A stretch of DNA of 64,000 nucleotides, taken from NCBI GenBank assembly GCA_019119575.1, contig DWWT01000002.1, forward strand, positions 1-64,000. The letters run 5' to 3'. Positions 37,605 through 46,307 of the stretch are shown here, piece after piece. The notes under the pieces were generated by a model that did no database searches, had not been told where the DNA came from, and worked only from the letters and a program-made list of their open reading frames with translations. Numbering within the stretch: the first letter of the stretch is position 1; each line of letters starts with the position of its first letter. The translations under genes were made by a program, and so were the position numbers. Source of the DNA: Candidatus Enterocloster excrementipullorum (GTDB taxonomy: Bacteria; Bacillota; Clostridia; Lachnospirales; Lachnospiraceae).

Positions 37605-38507
37605 AAGTACAAAGCTCCATACCGGAATCGTCAATACGGACAGTGCCGTAGTAAAAACCACTGCCTTGGCAGCCGAGTGTTCATCCCCATGGTATTTAGC
37701 TGCCAAAATAGAGGTAGTGCTTCCGGCAGGGGCTGCGGACAAAAGCGTGCAAACTCCCGCTACCAGATGATCTGCACCGGCAGCCCTGCAAAGCACACAC
37801 ACAGCCAGCGGAATGCACAGCAAACGAAGCGCCGCATAATAAATCTGACTTCGGCTGATCAAGGATTTCGGCTCTACATCTACCAGTATAGTTCCGATAT
37901 ACAGCATAGTCATGGCTGTACAGCATCCGCTCAGACTGTATACCGTCCGCTCCACTACCTGCGGAAGGGGTATCTGAAAGATCAGGAGCAAAAGTCCTAT
38001 GTATGTCGCTACCATGCAGGGATGCGTAAGGATTTTTTTATAAACCTGCTTTTTATCTCCCTCTTTTGAAAAAAAAGAAACCCCCGCCGTCCACATGACA
38101 ATCCGCTGCGGAATCAGAAAAATAGACGCATACACAAGCCCCAGGTCTCCAAATACTCCCTCTGCCAGCGGATTGCCCATAAATCCTGCGTTTGAGCAAA
38201 CCGTACCGTATTGGAAGACCTGCTTCTCCCCATCTCGGATACGCCGGTAGCCAAAGTGAGCCACCAGCATAGCAATCACCTGTACTCCAGCTGCACAGCA
38301 GAGAAGCTGGGCGAACTTCTGCCAGAACCCTGGCTCCATCTCCATCGAAAAGGCTTTTATGATATTGCAGGGAAGGATGGCATACAAAATCAAATCCACC
38401 AGGCAGGCCTTGCCCTGCTCGGTTATCTTCCCAGCCCTGCGCAGGATGAAGCCGATAACAATCAGCAAAAACATCATCCCCATCAGCGAAAATAATTGGT
38501 CAAACAT
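37590..38507 (-). CDS. AEC (auxin efflux carrier) family transporter
   Basis: The 305-residue membrane protein has about ten helices in two five-helix repeats, typical of AEC/BART carriers: MGMMFLLIVIGFILRRAGKI and CLVDLILYAILPCNIIKAFS at the start, VCSNAGFMGNPLAEGVFGDL in the middle and LLSAAPAGSTTSILAAKYHG near the end. Bacterial members export or import organic acids such as malate. GGAGGAAAAACGACT precedes the ATG. An AraC-type remnant lies 55 bases upstream on the same strand, the likely former regulator. Confidence 0.88.
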   Translation of the reverse strand: MFDQLFSLMGMMFLLIVIGFILRRAGKITEQGKACLVDLILYAILPCNIIKAFSMEMEPGFWQKFAQLLCCAAGVQVIAMLVAHFGYRRIRDGEKQVFQYGTVCSNAGFMGNPLAEGVFGDLGLVYASIFLIPQRIVMWTAGVSFFSKEGDKKQVYKKILTHPCMVATYIGLLLLIFQIPLPQVVERTVYSLSGCCTAMTMLYIGTILVDVEPKSLISRSQIYYAALRLLCIPLAVCVLCRAAGADHLVAGVCTLLSAAPAGSTTSILAAKYHGDEHSAAKAVVFTTALSVLTIPVWSFVLLSAL

Positions 38508-38561
38508 AGTCGTTTTTCCTCCCGAATGACACCGCGGTTTTGCTTCCGGCTGTCCCTTTTG

Positions 38562-38909
38562 TCAACTCTGCAGATTTTTCCGATACTGCTCCGGCGTAAT
38601 CCCTTCTACTTTTTTAAAAACTTTGGAAAAATAGGTACTGTTCTCATACCCCAAAATATCCGATACCTGATAAACCATCTTACCTTCTGCAAACAGCTGT
38701 TTTGCTCTCTTCATTTTTTGACGGTTTACATATGGGATAAAGTTTTCATTCATGGTCTTTTTAAAAAAGGAACTCAGATACGGTTCTGATACCCCGATGT
38801 GCCGGGCCACGTCCGCCAGTTGTATGGATTTATCCAAATTTTTCTCAAAGGTTCCCGCATCCGCCGGGCAGAAAAGAATTTCCTTCAGATGGCCAAAGAC
38901 TATATTCAA
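38562..38909 (-). pseudogene. AraC-family regulator, DNA-binding C-terminal part only
   Basis: About 110 residues carry both HTH motifs of an AraC/YesN-type domain (IQLADVARHIGVSEPYLSSF; VYQVSDILGYENSTYFSKVF, then KKVEGITPEQYRK). Full-length relatives are 270-530 residues. Coding similarity begins immediately after the poly-T of the glnS terminator, and no start codon with a ribosome site is available there, only TTG in the T-run. The N-terminal sensing part has evidently been deleted, with the break at the terminator. Confidence 0.8.
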
Positions 38910-38951
38910 AAAAAAAAAACTCCCTCCTCCACGGATGTGTAAGAGAGAGTT
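38908..38951 (-). terminator. Terminator of glnS
   Basis: AACTCTCTC pairs with GAGGGAGTT (one G-U pair) and is followed by a run of twelve T on the minus strand. The AraC remnant starts directly after this run. Confidence 0.8.
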
Positions 38952-38988
38952 TCTATCGCAAAGAATATTTTCAACACACGTTCGGGCC

Positions 38989-40692
38989 TTACTTCCCCGC
39001 CCCCGGCAGCTTAAACGAGCTCTTTAACGACACAATCCGGTTAAACACCGGCGCGCCCGGCTTGCTGTCCCTGCAGTCCGCGCAGAAATATCCGTTCCGC
39101 ATAAACTGGAAGCTGTCGTAGGCCTTGGCCTCTGCCAGAGCCGGCTCCACATAGCAGTGCGGCAGCACTGTGAGGGAATTGGGATTCAGGTTCAGGCTGC
39201 CGTCCTCATTGAGCTTGCCCTTCTCCTCGTCCACAATGTTCTCATACAGGCGGCATTCCACCTCCTTGGCCGCGGATGCAGCTACCCAGTGGATGGTGCC
39301 CTTCACCTTGCGCACCTGGGCGCCGGTGCCGCTCTTGGTCTCCGGGTCATAGGTTCCGTGAACCACGGTCACGTTCCCGTCCGCATCCTTCTCACAGCCC
39401 GTACACTTTACGTAATACGCACCCATCAGGCGAACCTCATTTCCCGGGAACATGCGGAAATATTTTTTCGGAGGCTCTTCCATAAAATCCTCGCGCTCAA
39501 TGTAGAGCTCCCGGCCAAAGGGCACTTTCCGGCTTCCCAGCTCCGGGTTCTCCAGATTGTTGGGAATTTCCAGCTCCTCGGTCTGTCCCTCCGGGTAATT
39601 GTCAATCACCAGCTTCACGGGATTTAACACAGCCATGAGGCGCGGCTTCTTGAGCTTCAAGTCCTCCCGGATGCAGTATTCAAGAAGCGCGTAGTCCACA
39701 GAGCTGTTGGCCTTTGACACGCCCACCAGATCCACGAACATCTTGATGGCCTCCGGCGTATAGCCTCTGCGGCGCAGGGCAGCGATGGACACAAGCCGGG
39801 GATCATCCCAGCCGTCCACGATTTTATCCTCCACCAGCTTCTTGATGTAGCGCTTGCCCGTAACCACATTGGTCAGGTACAGCTTGGCGAACTCAATCTG
39901 CCGGGGTGGGTTCTCAAACTCACACTCCCGAACCACCCAGTCATAAAGGGGCCGGTGATCCTCAAACTCCAGGGTGCAGATGGAGTGGGTGATGTGCTCG
40001 ATGGCGTCCTCAATGGGATGCGCAAAATCATACATGGGGTAAATGCACCAGGTGTCCCCCGTATTGTGATGGCTCATATGGGCCACGCGGTAGATGACCG
40101 GGTCGCGCATGTTGATATTGGGGGAAGCCATGTCGATCTTGGCACGAAGCACCTTCTCCCCATCCTTATATTTGCCCTCCTTCATCTCCTCAAAGAGACG
40201 CAGATTTTCCTCCACGCTCCGGCTGCGGTAAGGGCTCTCCTTGCCGGGAGTATTGAAATCCCCGCGGTACTCCCGGATTTCCTCAGCCGTCAGGTCACAG
40301 ACAAAGGCCTTGCCCTTCTTGATCAGAAGGACGGCACATTCATACATCTGTTCAAAATAATTGGAGGCAAAGAAAAGCCGGTCCTCAAAATCCGCTCCCA
40401 GCCACTTCACATCCTCTATAATGGACTCCACAAACTCCGTCTTCTCCTTGGTGGGGTTGGTGTCGTCAAAGCGCAGATTAAACTTTCCGCCGTATTTCTT
40501 TGCCAGGCCGTAATTCAGCAGAATGGACTTTGCATGCCCGATATGCAGATAACCGTTGGGCTCCGGCGGGAAGCGGGTCTGCACATGATTATATACGCCC
40601 TCCGCCAGATCCTTGTCGATCTCCTGCTCAATAAAATTCCGGGACACCGTCTCCTTCTCGCCATTTTCCACTACGGGCTCTATCTCTGCCAT
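38989..40692 (-). CDS. glnS: Glutaminyl-tRNA synthetase
   Basis: Charges tRNA-Gln directly with glutamine. The 567-residue class I synthetase shows [15 protein letters not shown] (HIGH at 50-53), the GlnRS/GluRS catalytic core ([24 protein letters not shown]) and the two beta-barrel anticodon domains ([20 protein letters not shown]). At the position of the usual VMSKR signature the sequence is VVTGKR (276-281). GGAGGAATAAACAT precedes the ATG. It is transcribed alone and ends at its own terminator. GlnRS is found in some Clostridia in place of, or beside, the GatCAB transamidation route. Confidence 0.95.
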   Translation of the reverse strand: MAEIEPVVENGEKETVSRNFIEQEIDKDLAEGVYNHVQTRFPPEPNGYLHIGHAKSILLNYGLAKKYGGKFNLRFDDTNPTKEKTEFVESIIEDVKWLGADFEDRLFFASNYFEQMYECAVLLIKKGKAFVCDLTAEEIREYRGDFNTPGKESPYRSRSVEENLRLFEEMKEGKYKDGEKVLRAKIDMASPNINMRDPVIYRVAHMSHHNTGDTWCIYPMYDFAHPIEDAIEHITHSICTLEFEDHRPLYDWVVRECEFENPPRQIEFAKLYLTNVVTGKRYIKKLVEDKIVDGWDDPRLVSIAALRRRGYTPEAIKMFVDLVGVSKANSSVDYALLEYCIREDLKLKKPRLMAVLNPVKLVIDNYPEGQTEELEIPNNLENPELGSRKVPFGRELYIEREDFMEEPPKKYFRMFPGNEVRLMGAYYVKCTGCEKDADGNVTVVHGTYDPETKSGTGAQVRKVKGTIHWVAASAAKEVECRLYENIVDEEKGKLNEDGSLNLNPNSLTVLPHCYVEPALAEAKAYDSFQFMRNGYFCADCRDSKPGAPVFNRIVSLKSSFKLPGAGK

Positions 40693-40815
40693 ATGTTTAT
40701 TCCTCCATAAGTATAATATGTAATCATAGCATATTTCTTCCCCAGGGGAAAGTGAAAAATACATTTTACTGTCAAATCACCGCAAAAAACTGCGGGCAGG
40801 CATATAAAAGACAAG

Positions 40816-40841
40816 CCCTGTGCGCCTTTCCGCGCACAGGG
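40816..40841 (-). terminator. Terminator of the nitroreductase gene
   Basis: A perfect 10-bp stem (CCCTGTGCGC with GCGCACAGGG) follows the stop codon; the downstream T-tract is interrupted (GCTTGTCTTTT). Confidence 0.6.
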
Positions 40842-40871
40842 CCGCCATTTTTCTATTCCTCCATGGTCCCA

Positions 40872-41744
40872 TCATCCAACCCGGTCAATCTCATAATACC
40901 CCTCAATCACCGCACCCTCCGGTATATCATACGCCTCATCAGGCGCTCCCAGAATCCATCCCTTCTCGGAAGAATGCTGGTTCTCCATCACTCCGGCGAA
41001 GTGGAGCATAGCGATGCCGGCATTCAGCCGCTGGTCGCTGGGAGATGACAGCTCATTCGGCAGAGTCACCATCACCGCTCTGTGGTGATCCAGCAGAAAA
41101 CGGTAGGGCTGCAGATTCAGATGGGACGGCGCGCAGCAGGCCGCGATAAATGCCTGATACAGACCGCTGTTGAGCGGGAGCTCGGAGATTTTCGCGCTCT
41201 CTCCCCAGTTCTCTGTGTACACTGCCTGATCCACCGCCAGCTTAGGCGCTACAAAGCCGCTCCGCTTCTTAATCAGAATATTCGACACGCTCTTGATATC
41301 CAGACGGGAGGAGGGAAGCATGGTAGTCGCATTTCCAAAGGCGATGAGAGCCGCCGGCCGCATGCCTTCGCTAAGTTCCAGGCGCCGCCCTGCCTCCTCC
41401 TCATCGTTGATGGTAATCCAGCAGGTCTCAATCTCCAGCTCCGTCATTTTCAAGACCAGATCCTCGCCCATGTAGCCTGCATTTTCCAGATAATGCGCCT
41501 CCGGCCTGGAGGCAATCACCAGATAATTCGGTGCCTCAATCATCAGATCGTGGTAGCCCGCACATCCCTTCAGCAGGGAACATACCTCGGCTCCCAGAAT
41601 GCGGATATCCGTCTCTATCTCCGGGAGCAGTCTGGCGCACTGCGGAAAATATCCGGACAGCTCCGCAAGCTGCTTATCCGACACCGGCCGCCTCTTAAAG
41701 CTCCTGGTAGACTCCCGTTTAATCGCAAGATTGTAATAATCCAT
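40872..41744 (-). CDS. Nitroreductase family protein
   Basis: The 290-residue protein starts with YYNLAIKRESTRSFKRRPVS, the FMN-phosphate-binding start of nitroreductase-fold enzymes, and has two half-domains as in the TM1586-type nitroreductases (CCAPSHLNLQPYRFLLDHHR; AGIAMLHFAGVMENQ). Such enzymes use FMN and NAD(P)H to reduce nitro or quinone compounds. The ATG has AAAGGGG seven bases upstream; a GTG two codons earlier overlaps that site. It has its own consensus promoter, with an inverted repeat between -35 and -10. Confidence 0.8.
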   Translation of the reverse strand: MDYYNLAIKRESTRSFKRRPVSDKQLAELSGYFPQCARLLPEIETDIRILGAEVCSLLKGCAGYHDLMIEAPNYLVIASRPEAHYLENAGYMGEDLVLKMTELEIETCWITINDEEEAGRRLELSEGMRPAALIAFGNATTMLPSSRLDIKSVSNILIKKRSGFVAPKLAVDQAVYTENWGESAKISELPLNSGLYQAFIAACCAPSHLNLQPYRFLLDHHRAVMVTLPNELSSPSDQRLNAGIAMLHFAGVMENQHSSEKGWILGAPDEAYDIPEGAVIEGYYEIDRVG

Positions 41745-41827
41745 ACACACACCCCTTTCCTTCTCTCATGGCCGCTTAAAAAATCACGCACGTCCGGCTC
41801 CCTTTCACAAAGGGTTCTCTTGATAAA

Positions 41828-41856
41828 ATTTTACCATTTTAATGGCAAATCGTCAA
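41828..41856 (-). promoter_or_regulatory. Promoter with internal palindrome for the nitroreductase gene
   Basis: On the minus strand TTGACG and TAAAAT are 17 bases apart. The spacer contains CCATTAAAATGG, a near-perfect inverted repeat positioned where a repressor would block polymerase. Confidence 0.65.
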
Positions 41857-41859
41857 TTT

Positions 41860-42795
41860 TTATGTGAAATTTTCCCTATTTTCCGCGTCATCGGTCCTGG
41901 GCTTCTTCTCCGACAAGATCCGTATGGAGGCCGCGTACTCCGAGGGTGACATGGCCGCCGCCTTCTTAAACTGCCGGGAAAAATAATACAGGGAGCTGTA
42001 GCCCAGCCGCTCCGCAATCTGGGTCATATTGAGCTGCCCATCCCGTATCAATTGCTTGGCCGCATCGATTTTAATGCGGGAAAACAGCTCGATGGCCCCG
42101 CAGCCCCAGGATTTCCCCAGAAGCTTCTCCAGCTGGGAAACGCCCATCAGGTTGTCCCTGGCAATCCGCTCCACGGTCAGCCGCTCCCCTACCCGCTCCT
42201 GGAGATAGCGCAGAATCCGCCGGCTGGCCTCATTTCCCTCGCCCTCCTCCGGCCAGAAGGGCTCCGGAATATCCTGCGCGGGAGCCACAAAATACCTCCG
42301 GTACAGGCAGATGATAAGCTCCTCCAGATACCGGCCGATGAGCTGCCCCGCCCCAAAGGGCGGGCACTTTGCGGGAATCAGCTCCTCCTGGTAGGGGTCT
42401 CCCAGGGGCCCGTCAAAGGCCCCCTGGGCCTCCAGGATAATCTTCGCAAGCAGTTCCTTTTCCCCGGCCTGCACGGTCATGACCCTCCCGCCGAAGCCAT
42501 CCAGGCACCGGGAGCTGCACGCAAACCCGATGACCACCAGGCTGGGGGAGATTTTTCCGTTGGTAATTACATTGTGAAATTCCCCCGGCGGGTGAAACAG
42601 GATATCGCCCCGCTTTAAGGAAATGCGCCTGCTGCCGGCCACCGCCTCGATTTCCCCCCGGTCCACGCACACCAGCTCCCAGAAATCATGGCTCTCCCCG
42701 GGAAAAACAAAGTCGCTCATATACTGGAAATAATGGATGGAAATGATTTTCCGAACCGATACCTCCCGCTTTAACAGAGTGCTCTTGTAGGCCAT
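41860..42795 (-). CDS. AraC-family transcription regulator
   Basis: The 311-residue protein has an N-terminal cupin-like ligand domain (ESHDFWELVCVDRGEIEAVA, then GDILFHPPGEFHNVITNG) and a C-terminal double HTH (MGVSQLEKLLGKSWGCGAIE; NMTQIAERLGYSSLYYFSRQ). It starts 15 bases after the ackA stop, with GAGGAGGAACGGCC before the ATG, so it is cotranscribed with acetate kinase. The effector is unknown. The nitroreductase gene downstream has a separate promoter. Confidence 0.88.
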   Translation of the reverse strand: MAYKSTLLKREVSVRKIISIHYFQYMSDFVFPGESHDFWELVCVDRGEIEAVAGSRRISLKRGDILFHPPGEFHNVITNGKISPSLVVIGFACSSRCLDGFGGRVMTVQAGEKELLAKIILEAQGAFDGPLGDPYQEELIPAKCPPFGAGQLIGRYLEELIICLYRRYFVAPAQDIPEPFWPEEGEGNEASRRILRYLQERVGERLTVERIARDNLMGVSQLEKLLGKSWGCGAIELFSRIKIDAAKQLIRDGQLNMTQIAERLGYSSLYYFSRQFKKAAAMSPSEYAASIRILSEKKPRTDDAENRENFT

Positions 42796-42810
42796 GGCCG
42801 TTCCTCCTCA

Positions 42811-44022
42811 TCATTCCTCTTTCTTTAATCCGCGCACCAGCTCCGCCGCCTCCCTGGCAATCTCCAGCTCCTCATTGGTCTTAATCACCAGCACATTCAC
42901 CCGGGAAGTGCCGTCGGAAATCCGCACCGCCTCCCCCTGCTCCCGGTTCTTCACCTCATCGATGGTAATGCCCAGAAATTCCAGATAGCTGCAGATTTCC
43001 TCCCGGATATCCGAGTCATTTTCCCCCACCCCGGCGGTAAACACAATATTGTCCACCCCGTTCATGGCCGCCGCATAGCTTCCTATGTACTTCGCCACCC
43101 GGTAGGCGAAAATCTCCCGGGCCAGGGCCGCCGTGTCATTGTACTTGATCTCCGCATCCTTCAGCTCCCTGAAATCGCTGGACAGATTCTTGGAGATGCC
43201 CAAAACTCCCGACTCCTGGTTCAATATATTCATAATCTGCGGAAAATCCAGATTCTCCTTCTTGGACAGATACTCCAGGGCCCCGGCGTCCACATCCCCG
43301 CACCGCGTTCCCATCACCAGACCCTCCAGTGGGGTAAATCCCATGGAGTTGTCAATCACCCGGCCGTACTTCACCGCGCAGATACTGGCCCCGTTTCCCA
43401 GATGACAGACAATGGTCTTCACCCGGTCCGGCCTCTGCCCCATAAACTCCGCGGCCCGCCGGGACACATACTTGTGGCTGATCCCGTGAAACCCATAGCG
43501 GCGGATCTTGTGCTTCTCGTAAAACCGGTAGGGCAGGCCGTAGAGAAAGGCCTTGGGCTCCATGGTCTGGTTGAACGCCGTATCGAACACGCCCACCATA
43601 AGCGTATCCGGCATCAGCTCCTGGCAGGCCTTCACGCCTATGATATTGGCCGGATTGTGCAGGGGCGCCAGGTCATTGCACTGCCGCATCACATCCAGCA
43701 CCTCGTCGGTAATCACCACGGAGCCCGTAAATTTCTCCCCTCCGTGAACCAGCCGGTGTCCCACCACGTCAATCTCCGCGTAATCTCCGATGACCCCCTG
43801 TTCTTTATCCACCAGCGTGCGCAGAATCCGGTCCACCGCCTCCTTGTGGTCCTTCATGGGGCATGTTTCCTTGATTTTTATCCCCCCTCCCGTCTGATAG
43901 TTAAAAACCCCGTCAATCCCAATGCGCTCGCACTGTCCCTTGGCGAGCACCTCCTCTGTGTCCGTGTCAATCACCTGAAATTTCAGCGACGAGCTGCCGC
44001 TGTTGATAACCAGAATTTTCAA
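42811..44022 (-). CDS. ackA: Acetate kinase
   Basis: Converts acetyl phosphate and ADP into acetate and ATP, the energy-yielding end of acetate fermentation. The 403-residue protein carries the family signatures MKILVINSGSSSLKFQVIDT, VGHRLVHGGEKFTGSV, CHLGNGASICAVKYGRVIDN and FTPLEGLVMGTRCGDVDAG. Phosphotransacetylase, usually next to it, is not in the window. Instead an AraC regulator follows by 15 bases. The upstream region has an inverted repeat GTTTGAAA/TTTCAAAC. Confidence 0.96.
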   Translation of the reverse strand: MKILVINSGSSSLKFQVIDTDTEEVLAKGQCERIGIDGVFNYQTGGGIKIKETCPMKDHKEAVDRILRTLVDKEQGVIGDYAEIDVVGHRLVHGGEKFTGSVVITDEVLDVMRQCNDLAPLHNPANIIGVKACQELMPDTLMVGVFDTAFNQTMEPKAFLYGLPYRFYEKHKIRRYGFHGISHKYVSRRAAEFMGQRPDRVKTIVCHLGNGASICAVKYGRVIDNSMGFTPLEGLVMGTRCGDVDAGALEYLSKKENLDFPQIMNILNQESGVLGISKNLSSDFRELKDAEIKYNDTAALAREIFAYRVAKYIGSYAAAMNGVDNIVFTAGVGENDSDIREEICSYLEFLGITIDEVKNREQGEAVRISDGTSRVNVLVIKTNEELEIAREAAELVRGLKKEE

Positions 44023-44044
44023 TTTCTGCCGCCTCCCCTTCTCC

Positions 44045-44070
44045 CTGGAGCATGTTTGAAAATTGCTTTT
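44045..44070. repeat. Dispersed intergenic motif, copy 1
   Basis: ATGTTTGAAAATTGCTTT, followed by TTCAAACAC, forms a small inverted repeat between ackA and the divergent nucleotidyltransferase gene. A closely similar 18-base sequence occurs at about 56401. Confidence 0.4.
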
Positions 44071-44250
44071 TCAAACACGCGCAAATACATATGTATCCAG
44101 TTTACCACCAAAATCGCCTGCTTGCAAATATAATGCAAATAAAATGCCAAATCCTGCAATCACAATCTTCCCTTGGTCTGCTATACTTAGGGCATAAATG
44201 AAAGCGGCCGGAGAGAGCCGTTTTAAACAAATAAAAGGAGATGGATTCAT

Positions 44251-45177
44251 ATGGGAAAGAAACCTGTACTTGTCATCATGGCAGCCGGAATGGGAAGCCG
44301 CTACGGGGGCTTAAAGCAGATCGACCCCATCGACCCCTGGGGAAACATTATCATGGACTACTCTATTTACGACGCAAAGCAGGCCGGCTTTGAAAAGGTG
44401 GTATTCCTCATCAAGAAGGAGATCGAGGAGGCATTTGACGAGATCATCGGCAGCCGAATCAAAAAATACATGGATGTGGCCTATGCATATCAGGAGCTTG
44501 ACAAGATTCCCGAGGGCTTCGCGGTTCCTGACGGGCGCACAAAGCCCTGGGGCACGGCCCACGCGGTGCTCTGCTGCAAGGATCAGATCGACGGCCCCTT
44601 CGCTGTAATCAATGCGGATGATTATTATGGCCGGGAAGCATTTTCCCTCATTTACAATCAGCTCGCCTCCGCCCAGGACAATGACCGCTACCAGTACGCC
44701 ATGGTCGGCTATGAGCTGGGAAAGACGCTGACAGAAAACGGAAGCGTGGCCCGGGGCGTGTGCTCCCTTGACAAAGACGGATATTTAAGCCACATTGAGG
44801 AGCGCACCCGCATCGAACACCGCGGCACATCCATTGCATTTACCGAGGATGACGGCGCTTCCTGGACTTCCCTCCCCGCGGACACCACCGTGTCCATGAA
44901 TCTGTGGGGCTTTACGGAGAGCATCCTGGGAGAACTGGAAAATGGATTCTCCGGCTTTCTCACCAAGGGCCTTGCGGAAAATCCGTTAAAATGCGAATAC
45001 TTCCTTCCCTTTGTGGTGGACGGTCTCTTAAAAGCCGGAAAAGCCCAGGTAACCGTCTTAAAGACCCCGGACCAGTGGTACGGCGTAACCTACAAGGCAG
45101 ACAAGGAAGCCGTTGTAAAGGCCATGGCGGACAAAAAGGCTGCCGGCGTTTATCCGGAAAAACTGTGGGAGGAGTAA
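44251..45177 (+). CDS. Sugar-phosphate nucleotidyltransferase
   Basis: The 308-residue protein has the N-terminal nucleotide-binding signature AAGMGSRYGGLKQ (11-23), then WGTAHAVLCCKDQIDGPFAV and INADDYYGREAF with the metal-binding Asp pair, as in GalU/RmlA-type enzymes that make NDP-sugars from sugar-1-phosphates. AAAGGAGATGG precedes the ATG. It is followed after five bases by an N-acetylhexosamine 1-kinase-like gene, so the likely substrate is a hexosamine-1-phosphate made by that kinase. Substrate choice is inference from this pairing. Confidence 0.85.
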   Translation: MGKKPVLVIMAAGMGSRYGGLKQIDPIDPWGNIIMDYSIYDAKQAGFEKVVFLIKKEIEEAFDEIIGSRIKKYMDVAYAYQELDKIPEGFAVPDGRTKPWGTAHAVLCCKDQIDGPFAVINADDYYGREAFSLIYNQLASAQDNDRYQYAMVGYELGKTLTENGSVARGVCSLDKDGYLSHIEERTRIEHRGTSIAFTEDDGASWTSLPADTTVSMNLWGFTESILGELENGFSGFLTKGLAENPLKCEYFLPFVVDGLLKAGKAQVTVLKTPDQWYGVTYKADKEAVVKAMADKKAAGVYPEKLWEE

Positions 45178-45182
45178 AGACC

Positions 45183-46286
45183 ATGAAAAAAGAAATCACC
45201 AATGAAATTTTAATGGAGGCCGCAGCAAGCTTCGCCACCCAGGGGGAAGTAAAAAGCTGCGAGCGCTACGGAAACGGCCACATCAACGACACCTTTCTTC
45301 TGACCTGTGACCGCCGCTACATCCTTCAGCGCATGAACACCGAGGTGTTTCAAAATCCCCAGGCCCTGATGGAGAATATCGAGGGAGTGACCAGCTATCT
45401 GCGCCAGTCCGTCATTAAAAACGGCGGCGACCCCGACCGGGAAGCTCTGACCCTGGTGCGCGCAAAAGACGGGAAATCCTTCTATGTGGATTCCCAGGGC
45501 GGATATTGGAGAGTTTATCTCTTTATTGAGAATGCCACAGGCTACGACCAGGTAAAGAATCCGGACGACTTCTACCAGAGCGGCTGCTCCTTCGGCCGGT
45601 TCCAGGGCCTCCTCGCCGGCTATCCGGCGGATAAGCTCTGGGAGACCATCCCGGACTTCCACAACACCCCCAAGCGCTTTGAGACCTTCAAAAAGGCGGT
45701 GGAGGAAGATGTCTGCGGCCGTGCCGCAAACGTGCAGGAAGAAATTGCCTTCGTCATGGACCGGGCGGAAAAGATGGGCACGGCCCAGAGAATGCTCTCC
45801 CAGGGCGAGCTTCCCCTAAGAGTTACCCACAATGACACCAAGCTGAACAATATCTTAATTGATGATGCGACCGGAAAGGGGCTTTGTGTCATTGATCTGG
45901 ACACCGTAATGCCCGGTCTCTCCATCTTTGACTATGGCGACTCCATCCGCTTCGGCGCCAACACTGCCGCAGAGGATGAGCCCGATGCCTCCAAGGCCTC
46001 TCTCTCCCTTCCTCTGTTTGAAGCTTATACAAAAGGCTTCCTGGAAGGCTGCGGAAAGGATCTGACAGAAAATGAAATCCGCATGCTTCCCTGGGGCGCT
46101 TACCTTATGACTCTGGAGTGCGGAACCCGTTTCCTCACCGATTACCTTCAGGGGGACACCTACTTCCATGTTGCCAGAGAAGGCCACAATCTGGACCGAT
46201 GCCGCACCCAGTTCGCTCTGGTGAAGGATATGGAAAAGAAATGGGGCCAGATGGAAGACATCGTGGCCCACTGCATGAAAATCTAA
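45183..46286 (+). CDS. nahK: N-acetylhexosamine 1-kinase-like phosphotransferase
   Basis: The 367-residue protein follows the bifidobacterial NahK (LnpB) sequence closely as I remember it: YGNGHINDTFLLTC, RYILQRMNTEVFQNP, YWRVYLFIENATGYDQV, the catalytic loop VTHNDTKLNNILIDDATGKG (215-234) and the metal site VIDLDTVMPG (Asp 240). NahK phosphorylates GlcNAc or GalNAc at C1 for salvage of mucin and milk glycans. GGAGGAG precedes the ATG. With the upstream nucleotidyltransferase it could convert hexosamine to UDP-hexosamine in two steps. No GNB/LNB phosphorylase is in the window. The symbol is by similarity. Confidence 0.82.
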   Translation: MKKEITNEILMEAAASFATQGEVKSCERYGNGHINDTFLLTCDRRYILQRMNTEVFQNPQALMENIEGVTSYLRQSVIKNGGDPDREALTLVRAKDGKSFYVDSQGGYWRVYLFIENATGYDQVKNPDDFYQSGCSFGRFQGLLAGYPADKLWETIPDFHNTPKRFETFKKAVEEDVCGRAANVQEEIAFVMDRAEKMGTAQRMLSQGELPLRVTHNDTKLNNILIDDATGKGLCVIDLDTVMPGLSIFDYGDSIRFGANTAAEDEPDASKASLSLPLFEAYTKGFLEGCGKDLTENEIRMLPWGAYLMTLECGTRFLTDYLQGDTYFHVAREGHNLDRCRTQFALVKDMEKKWGQMEDIVAHCMKI

Positions 46287-46307
46287 ACGCACTCTGAACG
46301 GCTGCGA

